A program made the position numbers and the translations under genes. Source: Triplophysa rosa (Eukaryota > Chordata > Actinopteri > Cypriniformes > Nemacheilidae). Taken from it: a stretch of 64,000 nucleotides of DNA. The first letter of the stretch is position 1. Each line of letters begins with the position of its first letter. The notes under the pieces were generated by a model. That model was given only the letters and a program-made list of their open reading frames with translations. It was not told the origin of the DNA and made no database searches. The DNA lies in assembly GCF_024868665.1 (NCBI RefSeq), contig NC_079912.1, positions 13,208,948 through 13,272,947 on the forward strand, read 5' to 3'. This document shows, piece after piece, positions 1 through 13,700 of this stretch.

Positions 1-134
1 AAGATAGCTGTAAATCTCTCCTATGTGATTTGTTGGTTTAGGCTGGCAATAAAAGCATTTAAAGGGACCATAGATGCCAATGCGTGAGGAGGTATTGAAT
101 GGCTCTTACTCATTTCTGTAACTTTGAAAAGTTC

Positions 135-439
135 AAGGGATACTTCACCCAAAAAGGAAAATTCTGTTATCATTTACTCATTGTTTCAATATAAATGTCT
201 TTGTTCTGCTCAACACACAGGAAGATATCTGGAAGATTGTCAAATCTCAACCCAACATTGACTCCCATAGTATTTATTTTCCCTACTATGGCAGTAAATA
301 GTGGATGAGATCTGACATTCTTCCAAATTCCTTCCTGTGTGTTCAGTGAAACAAAGAAATTTAAACAGGTTTGGAACAATCTAAGGGTAGCCGAAGTAAA
401 TGATGACAGAATTTTCATGTTCGAGTGAAGTATCCCTTT
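135..439. repeat. Fold-back MITE, 'gggatagttcaccc' family, copy 1
   Basis: The ends are inverted: aagggatacttcaccc on the left and gagtgaagtatccctt on the right. The arms (attctgttatcatttactca / gtaaatgatgacagaatttt) and the 'tttctttgttct...gaagat' blocks also mirror each other. It is a non-autonomous DNA element common in cyprinid genomes. The open frame across it is an artefact of the palindrome. Confidence 0.8.
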
Positions 440-1710
440 AATAAACATAATAAATTTTAAGATTTCCCTATTTTACACTTTTTTCACTAATATTTTGTGT
501 AAGATTTTTTGCAGTATAAGACTTGGAGATTGTGTCTGGGGTATATAAAGGTATTTTAGCATCAAAAAGAATTTAAAAGGCTTATGTAAGTAACTTTAGA
601 CATCATGTGGAACATTAAAGCTGATCATGGCAAATGGTATCATTTTCCACCAAGGGCACGGCTCCATCAAGTTTCGGGTTATCGCTGTGATCTGTTTCAT
701 TTAAGACCCGCAGATGATGCTGACTATTATATTTGATAGATGTGGTCTGATCGGATTAAGCGATCAGGGCGCTTTTTGTTTGTGATGTCATATGACTGCC
801 TGTCTTGTCAGCCACCACCAGGCTCTGCTTTTTCCAGACGCCAAGCGCTCTCCCCGGGATGCGGAGACACAACAGTTGCCCTGGCGACAGAGTAAACAAA
901 CAACAGAGATGCATCCCTGTACCCAGTATGCTATGCACACTGTTTTTTTGGGGCATGCTTGTGTTGTAAATGACAGTGATCTTTCACTCAGTGGAGTCCT
1001 GGCAAAACCGTGGTATATTTGATACGCTGATAAGAGCATAAAAAGTCCCTGGTGAAAAATGATTGCTTATTATATGCCATTTACCGCACACTAGCAGATG
1101 GATTACCTACGTGTGCGGTTGTGCCAAGCCGCAGCTCAAAGATTGATTCTGTAGGCCACAGTGAGCCATTTTTTCAAGTTGAAAGACAGCTGAAAAGATC
1201 TAGTGAGGGTGTAATGTAACCCTCAGAGCCTTAGCGGTTAAGCAAAACCCTTGAAAATATGATGTATTTGTAAGAATAAACGCATAAAATGAAAACCAAA
1301 CAACCTAAGAACAAACATATCACAAAGCAGTATCAATCTCAGCGATTTATATCTCCTGGGCAGATTATTCTTTGAAGACAAATACAGCAATGTTTATGAA
1401 GGAATTTACGTCATGAAAATAACCTTGTGATAAAGTTACGCTTCAGACAATAAACCATATCAGTCTTGGAGAGTTTTTGTTTATCACAGATCCGTTTCAT
1501 GGACCTCAGCCTGTCCACGCCCTGCTGTGATAAGAGGAACATCACCCGTGCTATCAGTTCAGGCATTTTTGCAGAGATTGCGAACCTTGTAATCGGGAAG
1601 GAAATGCGAAATCTTATTATCAAGATCTTTGCGATGACAATTCAGTTAATTTTTCTTTAATGTAACAACAAAGAACGTATTCTTGTGTAGAGATTGAGGA
1701 AAATAAAGCG

Positions 1711-1726
1711 ACCAGCAGGTGGCAGC
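1711..1726 (+). promoter_or_regulatory. CTCF-like motif
   Basis: accagcaggtggcagc matches the CTCF core (CCASYAGRKGGCRS) at every core position. It lies 17 bp before the candidate start codon, where it could mark a promoter-proximal boundary. Motif matches also occur by chance and inside fish repeats; binding is not shown. Confidence 0.5.
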
Positions 1727-1742
1727 GTTGTACGTAGGCAAC

Positions 1743-1794
1743 ATGCGCTCGTCAGATTCTGTAGCAACGTTTTTAAACACATCCGTTGAATATG
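1743..1794 (+). CDS. Candidate first coding exon (residues 1-17)
   Basis: The ATG at 1743 has A at -3, a fair start context. The frame stays open for 17 codons to a consensus donor (TATG|gtaagt) at 1795. It ends in phase 1, and the next exon (8673) begins with the two bases needed, together making a Glu codon. The joined junction reads into an acidic stretch, SVEY-E-DLDDL. A CTCF-like motif lies 17 bp upstream. The exon is short, so the phase match could be chance. The true first exon may lie elsewhere, including outside the window. Confidence 0.45.
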
Positions 1795-4700
1795 GTAAGT
1801 CACCTAAAGACATTTTAAAGGATAACAGATTGTCTTTGACACATCAGCACCTCGTATAGTTTAAATTCGTTTTTCGGCGTCACGGTTAACCTTACTTAAT
1901 CCCGTCTTTCGTCAAAATACATATAAACGTGGAGGGATCATTCATCATCGCCAGCCACGACAGACGTGAATTACCGCCGCGCGGGAGGGCGAGTGTATTT
2001 TTACACAACGACTGGAGCTGTAATTATAAACGCAGTTCAAATGTTGTTTCTATTACAAAGGAAAACAAAATGTGCTTTCACTTCAAAGCGGCGTATGTGA
2101 GGACTCAACCACTGCGATGGAACGTAGTGTTTTAGTTTTAATGAAACGCAAATGCGGAAAGTTTGCAGAGACGCTCGCGTCGGAACGTCTGTGTGTCTCG
2201 GCCGATAATAAGAGTGAAATATGTCAATTATCCTCTTCAGAAAATTACGAGCTTGAGATGGAACATAAACCCGTGGGGAACTTTGAAGTAAATGCGCATG
2301 TCTGGCCGCTGAGTCTGCATCTATGATCATTCACTGCGTGACACGGCTGCGTGATTATGCTTTTGCGTCTATATGAAATGTTTTGGGGAAAGATTGCAAG
2401 AATATAGCTTCTGGTGAGCGTTGTGTATCATTCAAGGCCAGTTATTTATATATCGTTTTATTTGTATTTTATTAGATTTACCCCTTACCTTGTCTACCCT
2501 GCTGAAGAAAACAACATGGGCTACATACAAATTCAAATGATTTTCATTACAAATACCACAATGAGCCAGCTCTTTAGTGATTGCAAAACGTTTTTTTTTA
2601 CTTTTTCTAGTAGGAAGATGTTACGTTTGTTCTTGCTTTATCTGTCAGATAACATCCCAGCAATAGTCCAGCATATTACCAGTAAGAACCCACAGAGACC
2701 ATTATAATTCCCAAACCCAGTACAATTCCCAATATAGACGGGTTATCGGACGCACGTGCCTGGTGTTCGGTTATAATATAACAATTTATTTTATATTAAG
2801 CCTGATATCTGTGTTAATATTTGATTGTATATTAATTGTATTAAATTAAAACTACTCGACAGTAATTTATTCTTTGCAGAGGTCTACCGGAAGTTAAGTT
2901 TGAGCCACATAGCGTTGTTGCTGCTGAAACCACCTATAACCATTAAGTCCGTAGAATCCATTTTTTGTGATGGTTTCTATTGTGGGTTTTTTTAAGAAGT
3001 GAGTATTTTTAAAACTTGCAGCCTAGTGTATCAGTCGAAGGCATTACTTCATATTTTTATTTATATATTGTTTTATTTACAAGTTACTCCACATATTTTA
3101 GAATTTACAACCATTTCAGATACAATTTTACATTTTTGCAATGTAGAGAAAAGGGGACCAAAATGTACAAAGAAACTTATGGGAGAAAGAGAAACACCTC
3201 AGAGACAAAGTACATTTTCCCCAAATAATGTGTACAATATGAATTATCCCCAATAAAGTACCTGATATAAATAAATGTCGTTCGATTTTCATTACCAGTG
3301 ACTGTCGGTGCATTAAAACTTAGTCTAGAACAGGGCAGACTCTGTCCTGACGCTTCGGTTTGTGTGAATAATTACAGGCAGAAATTCCTTGTCATCACTC
3401 CAGACTTTGTTTGGATAATACTTTCCACCTAACACCAGAAGATCCGCATCTCCAGCAGATGATTTATTTCACTGAAGGCAGGCAGTGGCACTACAGTAAC
3501 GCATGACTGCTACAAACACGCTCACATGTAGACGCATAGGCGCATACATACGCTGTGTTCAGGAGCTTGTTTTGTCTAGATGGGGCTCTCTTTTCAGTGT
3601 TATCAAAATGCTCCCTGAACTGTGAGATTAGAATAAACAACCCTGCTGAAAGGTGATAGCTGTGTTTTGGAACATGGTAGTTGGTTCATTAACTAGATAA
3701 TCAATCTTCATTCTTACACCATTACAAAACCAGATACCAACTGGTAATGATATTTAAAGATTGTCAGGATGGTGTTAAAACATGGTTCATGGTCAACAGT
3801 CCAATCTAATGACCACATAATAACTAGCTGTACATTTCTTTCTTTGTCTGATGGCTGATGTTTTCTCTTTTTGTATTGAGTTTTAGTGTATTGTAGTAAC
3901 ATTTGAATGCAATGGGGTGTTAAGCCACGTTTTGTTCACATTGCACAACTGGTTAAAGGACTTAGAATGCATTAGACTGAATTGAACCCAATGTTAACAC
4001 GATCACTGTCCAAGCCTCGCCGCCCTCTCTGTCTAATGTCACAGACAGACTTTAAATTCTCAGAGCAAATCACTGGTGACATAATGCCTTCATGTTACGT
4101 CTCATTTTGTAGCTTGCTGCATCTGTCGTCCTGGCAGATTTCTAAAGACACGGCAGTGTAGCGATTAAAGAGCCTACAGACACCTTTGTTTCCTTTTACG
4201 TCTGTTCTTTCCTAATGGAATGGAAGAAAAGCTCACTCTACAGTCTCTCGCTTTATGTGGCATGAGTTCAGATTTCTGTCAGGCCGATGAAGGACCGCTC
4301 CAAGTCTGAAAGTCCACTTCTGGCCCGAGCTTAGCGCATTTGTGGAACAAGCGGCTTTAAGCCCACATAAAAGAAAAATTAGCCAAAGCACTATGGGAAA
4401 ACACTTACAGAAAGGCGTCCGTTGGAAGACCAATTAATTAGGATGCGATATTACGGGCACAGTCAGTTACTTGTACGCTGACCCCCTTATGGAAAAGTGC
4501 TCAGGGAACGCGCATCGATAATATCAGCCAATGAATTTTCAGTGTTTCCCGTCAAAGTGGGACGGTGTAATTTGTTGATATCAATTCAAGGGTGGAATAT
4601 GTAACTGGAAGAGAGAGAATAGGAAGGGTTTCGGTTCAATGGGAAGACGTCATGTGAAACTCAAATGGGTTTAAGAAAACTTTAAAGGGCCAGTGTATGG

Positions 4701-7700
4701 AATTTAGCGGCATCTAGTGGTGAGGTTGCGAATTGCAACTCACGTCTCACTCCAACCCTCCCCCCTCCATTTCGAACCACTACGGTGACTGACCCAGGAC
4801 TAAGATGTCGTCATGTTTTTGCTTCTTTGCCGAAGGACATAACGTATTTACGAAATGCGCTCTGTAGAGTAGTTTGTCCTCTGATGACATAGCAGTTATG
4901 TATTTTATATTCCATCCTCCATAAAATTACACAATGGACCTTTAACTGCTGTCTGTTGTGAAATTTGTTTTTGCTTTTTTACTTTTGTGTTTTTTGTGTC
5001 AGTGTTGGGAAAAGCTACGATTTTTGCTATGATTTGGAGGAAATAAATGTGGAATGGAATACATGGAAAAAGGTGTCATTTGGAGCCTGGAAAGCATGTC
5101 TTCCATTTTCTCTTTTACAATAATTAGAATTTAAAGCCAAACAATCTGCAGACAATGTCAGTTTGATGTCATTTGTCCTGCGAGAAGAGACCTGAAGTTA
5201 CCTGCATTTGATGTTTTAAACAGAGATGGCGATAGAGAGGCAGACACAATGAAAACTTTACATTATTACTCACTCAGGACTAATTTTTTTCAAAAGAACA
5301 TTATTTTGAAGAACGTTGGTAACCAAACCATATTGGCCCCTACTGACTTCCTTAATATGGACACAAAACCGCCGAGACATTTTTCAAAATATCTTCTTTT
5401 GTGTTCCACAGAAGAAAGAGTCATATACAGGTTTTGAACAACATAAAGGTGTATAACTGATGACATAATATTTATTTTGGGTGAACTATCTCTTTAAGAA
5501 AGGTTTTGCTATTGAAAAACCCATATTGATCGACAAATATTCACCTCAAACATATGAATACATGCCTCGAAGTCTGCGGTGGTGCCAGTACTTTTTGTAA
5601 GATGTTCCCCTGACATAAATGCGTAAATTGGCCATACGGTCTGAGCCAACTTCATGGAGGCCAACTCCGATCAGCATTGGAGGCGATACATGTCTAACAT
5701 TAAACGTTGCCATATTGCCACGCTGTCTGGCTGTGACTTTCCCCCCCACTGAATCACAGCTGAACCACACACCCTGCAGCCCTGTTAGAAAACAGAGACT
5801 TTCCCACGGACGACAGCTGTGTTCTCATGTACAATACTGTGTGTATGTGTATTAGGTGGCCTCTGGCGATTTCTCTCTCTCTCTCTCAGCTGGATCAGAC
5901 CTGTGATGATGAATGAGGCATGTAATATCACCACGCTCGTTGGTGTTTCACGGACACCGCATTCGTCTGCAGTGCCAAGTGGACCTCCATTTTCACGGAC
6001 ACACGCACACAAATGCACGTTCCGTTCCAGCCGCATGAGAGAAATCTCATATTGTCTGCTCTCTGACACCGTTGGACTATTTTTAATCTGACAGGTTGTC
6101 GGACAATTAGTCAACTAGTCGACTTCATGACCGGTTTTATAGGCTTGTAATTGCAGTTGATAAGTTATTTCCCATCAGGACCCTTCCCACACTAACAGCT
6201 TAAACAAAAAAGACAAGGCGACGGACAGATGCTTTTGTAAAGTGAGTAGATTGCGGATTCTTTCACATGAATAGCCCAAGAATAATCCCTGCCATTAGTT
6301 CCACTGCCTTGTCTTAAACGGTGTTGTTTTTCTGTTTTGTCCCTCCACGCTCGAGTTGTCATGCCATATCAACATAAATTGTACAGCTGGTTTAATGTAA
6401 CATCTCTGGCCACAGGCACAGGTGTAAGACAGGGACCTCACGGAACAGAGATCACTTTACCCCCGCTCTTCGCTTTGGACATTCTTGCTGGATCATGATG
6501 TTTGACAGGAAAATGAAAAACCCTGGGAGAAAAATGCTTTTGTTTACAGCTGTCAAATGGACATTATGAAACAGAGAGTTGTGGGTTTGAAATAGGTTTG
6601 GATGAGTCATACTCAGAGCCACAGCAACTCTACATCAGTTGATTTTAAATAGATACTCATAAATAATGATAAAAAATAGACAATATAAAAACATGCTGGT
6701 GGGTTACGAAAAACAAATTTAGATCCAAATTGGAATATAATTTATTGTCTATATATTAAAATGAACACGCTTAGACTGCTACAACAACTTAATTAGATAT
6801 GCGAGTTTACTTTTTTAATAAGTGGCTTTTAAAAATCCTCGCTGTTTTTTCGAAACCTTGTATGTCCAGATTCACAGATTTTCTTTTGAAATGATTAAAT
6901 ACCTTTTTAAAATGTTAATGGTTAGAATTTTGTAAAACCCAGTGACAAACATAAAGAATGACTAATAATAATAATGTGTGATAAAAATCACAAAATTCGA
7001 TCACAAGATTCAAGGTTTCTGAAGGATAGCAGTGATATGCATTTGCATTTTTTATAGGTGTTTTTTATTTAATAAACAGTCATGCTTGTTAGGAAGTGGT
7101 AGTTTAACGCTGCAATCTGTAACTGTTTTTTGGTTTTAAAATAAACAAAATTCATTACTAAAGTTAATAAACAATGTTCAAAACTGTTACTTTACCTTCA
7201 CCACTGTAAGTTTATTTTAATGATTTATTATTTGAGTCGCTGAGTCAGATTTCACGGAAAATGTCTAGTTAAAGTCATACGACTACTTCAACATGTAAAG
7301 ATACTGTAAGTAATCTGCGGGGGGGGTTTTCAGCAGAAATGATATGATATAGAGGCAAACGTTACAAATTGCAGCTTTAATATAATAAACTTTAAAGGTT
7401 AGCTTGAATACAAACCAAAAAGACTGCCAGTTGAACTAGAACATGTAAGATTGTCTGGCTGAAGATCTGTTTATTGTTATTTTTAAAATATATATATTTC
7501 ATTTGATGTATGGTTGGTGTTTTTCTATAAACCCATTTGTACTTTGTCTACTGGTAAACTAGGGGGGGGCAGTGCATAAAATCTATAATACATACAATAT
7601 GAAATCAATGAATAAAATAAAACGTGGCCCTGTCTGTGAAAACCAGGCTAAAGTCTCAAAATCGAATTATGAGCATCAATGTTTGATTTCAACCATTCAT

Positions 7701-10700
7701 TTTGTTATGATTTTAATCTGTGACATGGCCTCACTCAGGCCAGATATCAAGATTATATTTTCACTAAACGTTTTTTACATTATGTAGAATGATTTTATGT
7801 AAAAACGGTAAAGCGCAGAAAATGACTTTAGCTAGGTTTTCACAGGCAAGGTCACAAATATCGAAGTCCATTGTTTTAAGCAGACGCAACCAAACACAAA
7901 GTGGTCTCTATACTGTATATCCATTAAAAACCCAGTCAGCTCTTTTCATATAATTGAGTTAGAAAGTCTGGGCAGCGACCCAGCTTTAACCCAGCGGCCC
8001 TGTTGCGTGCTGAAGAGCGGTGTTGTAGAGGAACAGATGTAGTGTAAAGTGAATGGCTTCCCTGTGATCCAACCCTCTGCTCTCCGCACCTGTTAGCTGG
8101 GTGCAGGCGACCATGCTGTGAGCATATGCTGTGAGGGAGTCACCAGTGACCTCCGAGAGTATTGAGTTGCCCATCTCAGTGCTGTTTTTCTCTCTCCATG
8201 TATTTTCACTTTTTTTGTCTCTGTGCTTATAATGTCAGTAATCAGACAGTACTGCTGCAATTTGGATGAGGATGTGGGATGTGTTTTTTCCAGCCTCCAA
8301 CTCTCTGCTATAGAACTGTTCATCACATAACATAGAACAGACCTCACAGCATGAGATAGTGCCGGACCTTAAACTTGCGAGCTTTCTTTCTTTCCTCTGC
8401 AAAACACAAAAAAAGCTATTTGGAAGAACGTTGGTAACCAAACAACATTGGACCCCATTGACTTCCATTGTATGGACACAAAACCGCTGAGACATTTCTC
8501 AACATATCTTCTTTTGTGTTCCACAGACGAAAAATTCATACAGGTTTTGACATGAGGGTGAATAAATGATGACAGAAATTTTATTTTGGACAAAAAGTAT
8601 TTTTTCCACCAGAGAACACGCTGCCGCTATCTCTTGAGTTGAATTACAATTTTCTCTCTCGGTCTCTTTTAGAGGATCTGGATGACCTACGCATGGAGGG
8701 GGTCACTGGCCTGGTGCCGTCCGGCAGTAAGTTCAGCCAGGGCCGAAGCTCGTACTCTTCAGAGCCACAGGCCAAAGTCACTCTGAACATCTGCTCAAGG
8801 TGTGCAAGGTAAATATTGACACAGTGACCAACCGGCTCTATACTCGACTCAGTGACTTCACCTCTAACCACTAGATTCTCCCTTCACCACCTCGACAAAC
8901 CTCCATTTAACAACTCGAGCGGTACGGACAATGTGAACAATGTTATCATTAGATCCCCACTAGAATGTACTGCCATACGTCTTAGTCAAGACACGAGTCA
9001 CGTACGCTGACCTCTGTTTGCTGAGAAGCTGCAACCGAACCCCTTTCAGCCAGGATATGAGGGCCATCTAAAGTTAAACTCTGAGCTGAAAGGGAAAGAT
9101 TACACTCTGAGGTAATCCCTTGCATTTATCACACTTACTGTAGGTGACTATGAAGTGTGCACTTATCTGTATGTACCTGCAGATCTAACACGGCTATCTT
9201 AAGAGCGCTGCCTAAATCTGCTTGTAGTCACAAGACAGTGAAAGGCTTCATTATCACTTGTTTTATTATCACACGCTTCCTGTTTTGTAGTTTGTGTCTA
9301 TGCAGAACGATCACATTTCCCACCGCCAGCTCTGATTGGTCGACGCATCGCTTGCATCCGATGCCAGGTTGTGATAAGACAAAATCTGTTGGGTCAGATG
9401 GCTGGCACACTCCTACATCTATTCCGGTTTCTTTTGTTTAGCGCTTTCTTCTCCTTGCTTTTCTGGCTTTTATCAGATCCACAACGGACACATTAAACAT
9501 TCTTTGCAGTCTACGAGATTCTAAACACATCTAGCTGAATGTTTATCGCATGTTTGTTTGTTAACCGTTTATCACATCGATGTAGAATTACATTTGTTTA
9601 TACCGCGGGTTGAACGCTTAGGATTGTGGATGCGGCCCACCCTGGATAGTTATCTAGGACAGAGCTGAGGTTCCTTCTGCTTCTCCTTTGCCATGTGAAA
9701 TGTCAGGCATATTTTTCTCCAATACGCCACATCACTGCTGTGCCAATTTGTAAATGCTTAAAAGTCACCTTTGGTGAGTGCTGCGACTTGAAGCTAATGG
9801 TTGGATGAGAAAGTGGGCCTTGATGCAGATTTCTCCTTTGAGTTGTGGATGCACAATGGTGCTAGAGTGATCACGCTGAGATGTCCTCACCGATGGAAAA
9901 GATGATTGCGGGTTGTTTGGCAGAGAATGGATTGCATCACTCAAGCGAGATGCACAGTGGCGCTTTTCAGAGTCGACACTCTTGCGTGAAGTTCTGCTGA
10001 ATGCTTCCATGTTAATGAGTGGCTCTTTCAACACAGTAACTTACTGTCTGAGAGCCAACCCGCAAGATTGTCTGACCTTTCACAATAGGCCTGAGTAGAG
10101 ACGAGGGTAAACACGAAACAGGGTGAACACATAGTACAGTGGTGGGCAGATGTATTTGCTTTTAATGCACAGTCAGGTTAGATTAGGGATAGTTCACCCC
10201 ATAACGAAAATGTATTTACTCCAGCTCATGTCACTTCAAACCTGGCTTTCTTTCTTCTGTAGCACACAAAAGAAGATATTTTGAAGAATGTTGGTAACCA
10301 AACAGCATTGCCCCCCATTGACTTCCATTATATGGACACAGAAGCTGAGGGTGAATAAATGGTGACAGATTTTTTTGGAGTAAACTGTCCCTTTAAACTA
10401 TCAAAATATGAGGTGTATGGTACAAAATCGAAAACACTTGAAATGGTATTTATTTTACAAACCTATTTAGCGAAAAGGCAATCTTGTGTTGGTTCCTTGT
10501 TTTTGTCATCGTCTTGGACTTTTAATCAAATAGCTTTTGTAAATATGTTGTGCATATGTTTTTTCACCAAGACTTCTTAAATTCTTCTCAAAGCTGATCG
10601 AACTTCAGTTTACATTCCAAGTACTATGCAACATGCATACAAAATCAATTTTCCAAAGTTGGCCAAATACTGTAAATTTGTATTGCTCTTTCATAGCTCT

Positions 10701-13700
10701 GAAATATAGATTTTTTTAAGAGAGGCTAAAGCAGAAGTCTTCGTTTGTTGCCGTTTAGGAAAACATTTGGAGTGATGGGAACAGAGGACATGAACAGGTT
10801 TTTCGTTGTTCACATACTCAACACTTTCTTTGCCTGTTATTTTCTTTAACTGACCCTGAGTGTTTGTTCGGACACCTGGAGCCTCTTCAGTACTGTATCA
10901 CACCGACCTTCCTGCAACAACAGCAGCTAAAGAACATGCCAGAAATGATGCCCATCTCCCATTTTTGTGTTTCTTACTTTCTTTGCCTGGGAATGTGTCT
11001 ACCGGACAAACATTTTCCACATTTCCTTAGGCTCAGATGCAGAATCCCTTTATCTTATTTTGTTATCTCAAGTGGTCAATGAGTAAAGAACACAGTACTT
11101 AACAGTCTGAAAAAGCTGGGCATTAGATTCAGTATTCTGACTATAGGTCTTTCTTTTTTAAATAAACACAATCAGTTGTTATAGATTTCTTTATTATATA
11201 ATGTTTTAGCAATTTTTCATAAGATTGCAGTCCAGACAGCTACTAATACCAAAACATAAATACATTAGATTTGTTACCAGATGGACTGCAGTATATATAC
11301 AAACATATTTCACAACAGTGTCTAAATGAATTATTAAATGTAAACGTATGGTTTGTAATGTATTCTCAGCCATACTAAATCTCCAGCAAGGATATGTTGA
11401 GTTATAATACACCATTATATAAAGGTCATGGGATTTATTCCTTATCTGTCATCTTCACGTGATGAATGAGGTGGCTGACGACAACCCCACATGCTTAAAA
11501 CAACAGTTTATATGGAAGTACACCAATGATAGATGCGACACTGCTGACCACAGGAGGGCATGAGGGAAATAAAAAAACCTACAAAACAAATTTAGCATTT
11601 AGCACACATTAGCTTGGTTGTGGGTGGTTATGTTTAGATTTACATTGTGCCTTGTGCAGGTGCTTTTATCTCAGCATTTAATGGACATGTGCATTTCGAG
11701 TCAAACCCATGACTTTGGAGTTGCTAGACTCTAAAAAAAAGGTGCTTCACGATGCCATAGAAGACCCATTTTTGGATAAATCGCTTCAAAAATATCCTTT
11801 AACATCTGATAAACATTCTGTTTTACAAAATTAAGGTTCTTTAGATTATAAAAAATAAAGAAATTAAGCTCAGGAACAAAGTTCCGAAACGAGTAAAGAG
11901 GGCTGTCCTATAATGCGAACTAAGTTTTCCTAGGCCATTTCCCCGATCACATTCGTACCGGCAAAAAGAACTATTTAGTGACGTAAGCTGTTCGACAGTG
12001 ACGTCATTTAAGCACAAAGGACAAACAACAGAATGATGGAGGATGCTGTGATCGGTGCTGTGTTCAGCCAGTCAACGTTTGCTTACGTCACAGGTCGTTC
12101 CTATCCTGCTGGTTTAGACCTTTCCAGGGGCGTTGCTAGACCTAAAGCTCGACTGGGGCACAGGCCCCCATTACTTTTTCTATCACTTATTTTCTTAAAA
12201 ACCTGCTGTGTGCAAGAAGTATGCAACACAATGCACTATACAAACTTCCCTTGCTTAAACCACGTAATCTGAAATGCAACAATACTGGGGAAGGTAAACA
12301 TAATATATTTAAAAATATTAAAGTATCTTCAACACTTTATTAACATGGTTACATGCACAGTATGGAAATAATGAAAGCAAAGAGAATTTTTTTCTTGCAC
12401 ATATTCATTCATTACACAATGATAACAATCAATAATTACATCTTTTCAAGAATTTACAATTACAGCATTTCAAGAAACCAGTCATTTTATGCCTCCAACT
12501 ACCATAAAGAGCATATTTTATCTAAAAAAAAGAATAATTCTGGTTTAACAGCCAAGTCCAAACAAAGTTGGTTCATTTTTTAACCAACTGTACTGCGTTA
12601 AACTGTACTCCCTATAATAGCACATAGTTATCTCAGCCATATTTACTGCCAACTTTTTATGTAATGTCCTAAACTAGAGCTAGTGAAGTAAATATTAATT
12701 TCAGTACACAACACAAATGTTTTTCTAAGCAACAATGCAATTTTGCAGACTTGACAAAGGTTTTCCTGACACATGTTCCTCGTTAATGTCTGAGACCTGA
12801 CTGGCTGGGGATGTACAGTTTATTGTTTATCAAGTCTTACCTCCCTCAAACTCTTCATCTCCTTACTGCTTCCATCTACAGGGGCCATTATGGATCGAGT
12901 CAAAATAAGATGATCGATATTATTTAGAAACTTACTTTAGTTTCGTCATGTTTATAGCCTACATCAGTCGCGTGTCGTCACCCTGCGCGCCTGCGTGCTC
13001 TGCAGTTGTTGGAAGGAATTCCACATTCATTTGAATTATCCACCTCATACAATGGGTTAATGAATAGCAGTGAGATCAGGCTAAACAAATTTTAGTTAGC
13101 GATTATAAAGCTGGTTTTCATGATGATATATCGCATGCAAAGTAGCACGACTGTGAACTAAGACCACAATTTTAACCCGAGCTTTTGTATATAAGAGGGA
13201 ATCGTATTCAAGCGAACATCCTGTAAGTGTCAGACCTGAAAACGCCCTTGTTACTGAAATAACAACTGTTATTGACACGAGATAATTGTAATAATTGTAA
13301 TCGGCATCTCTGTGATTTGGCGGGCTCATATATAATTTTTCAAGGTTTTATCCACCGTTTGCGAATAATGGAGGCTGTTTTGAAGTGTTTTGATATTATT
13401 TCTGGTGCTGGGTCATTTTGGCCGGGAGTCTACCGTTTGTTTGTTTATTTATCATGAAACTATAACATTTGAGAGCCGCGATCGCAGTGATCTTCTGTCC
13501 GGTTCTCGGGTCTTAAATGCTGACAGGTATGGTCATATATCACTAAACACCATACAACTATAGGCTATACAAACTATACGAAATCAAGTTACGTAACGTT
13601 ACGTGTCTAACCAAATTCACAGAAGGCTCAACTAAGTCCACTACGCAAGCTGCTATCCTCTGCTATCCTAAGTCTTCTATGCGGCCCGCCCTTGAAAACC

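Larger units (their letters stand above)
1795..8672 (+). other. Intron 1 (6.9 kb)
   Basis: gtaagt...ttttag. The first 550 bp (about 1900-2340) are locally CpG-rich with a TATAAA at 1922 and an 84-codon open frame at 2072-2326 that I do not recognise. This may be an alternative promoter or enhancer. Further on are a dispersed repeat (2741-2945), a TIR element (4682-4944) and two copies of the fold-back family (5250-5498, 8380-8592). A short CT microsatellite lies at about 5871-5888. I see no other exon. Confidence 0.5.
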
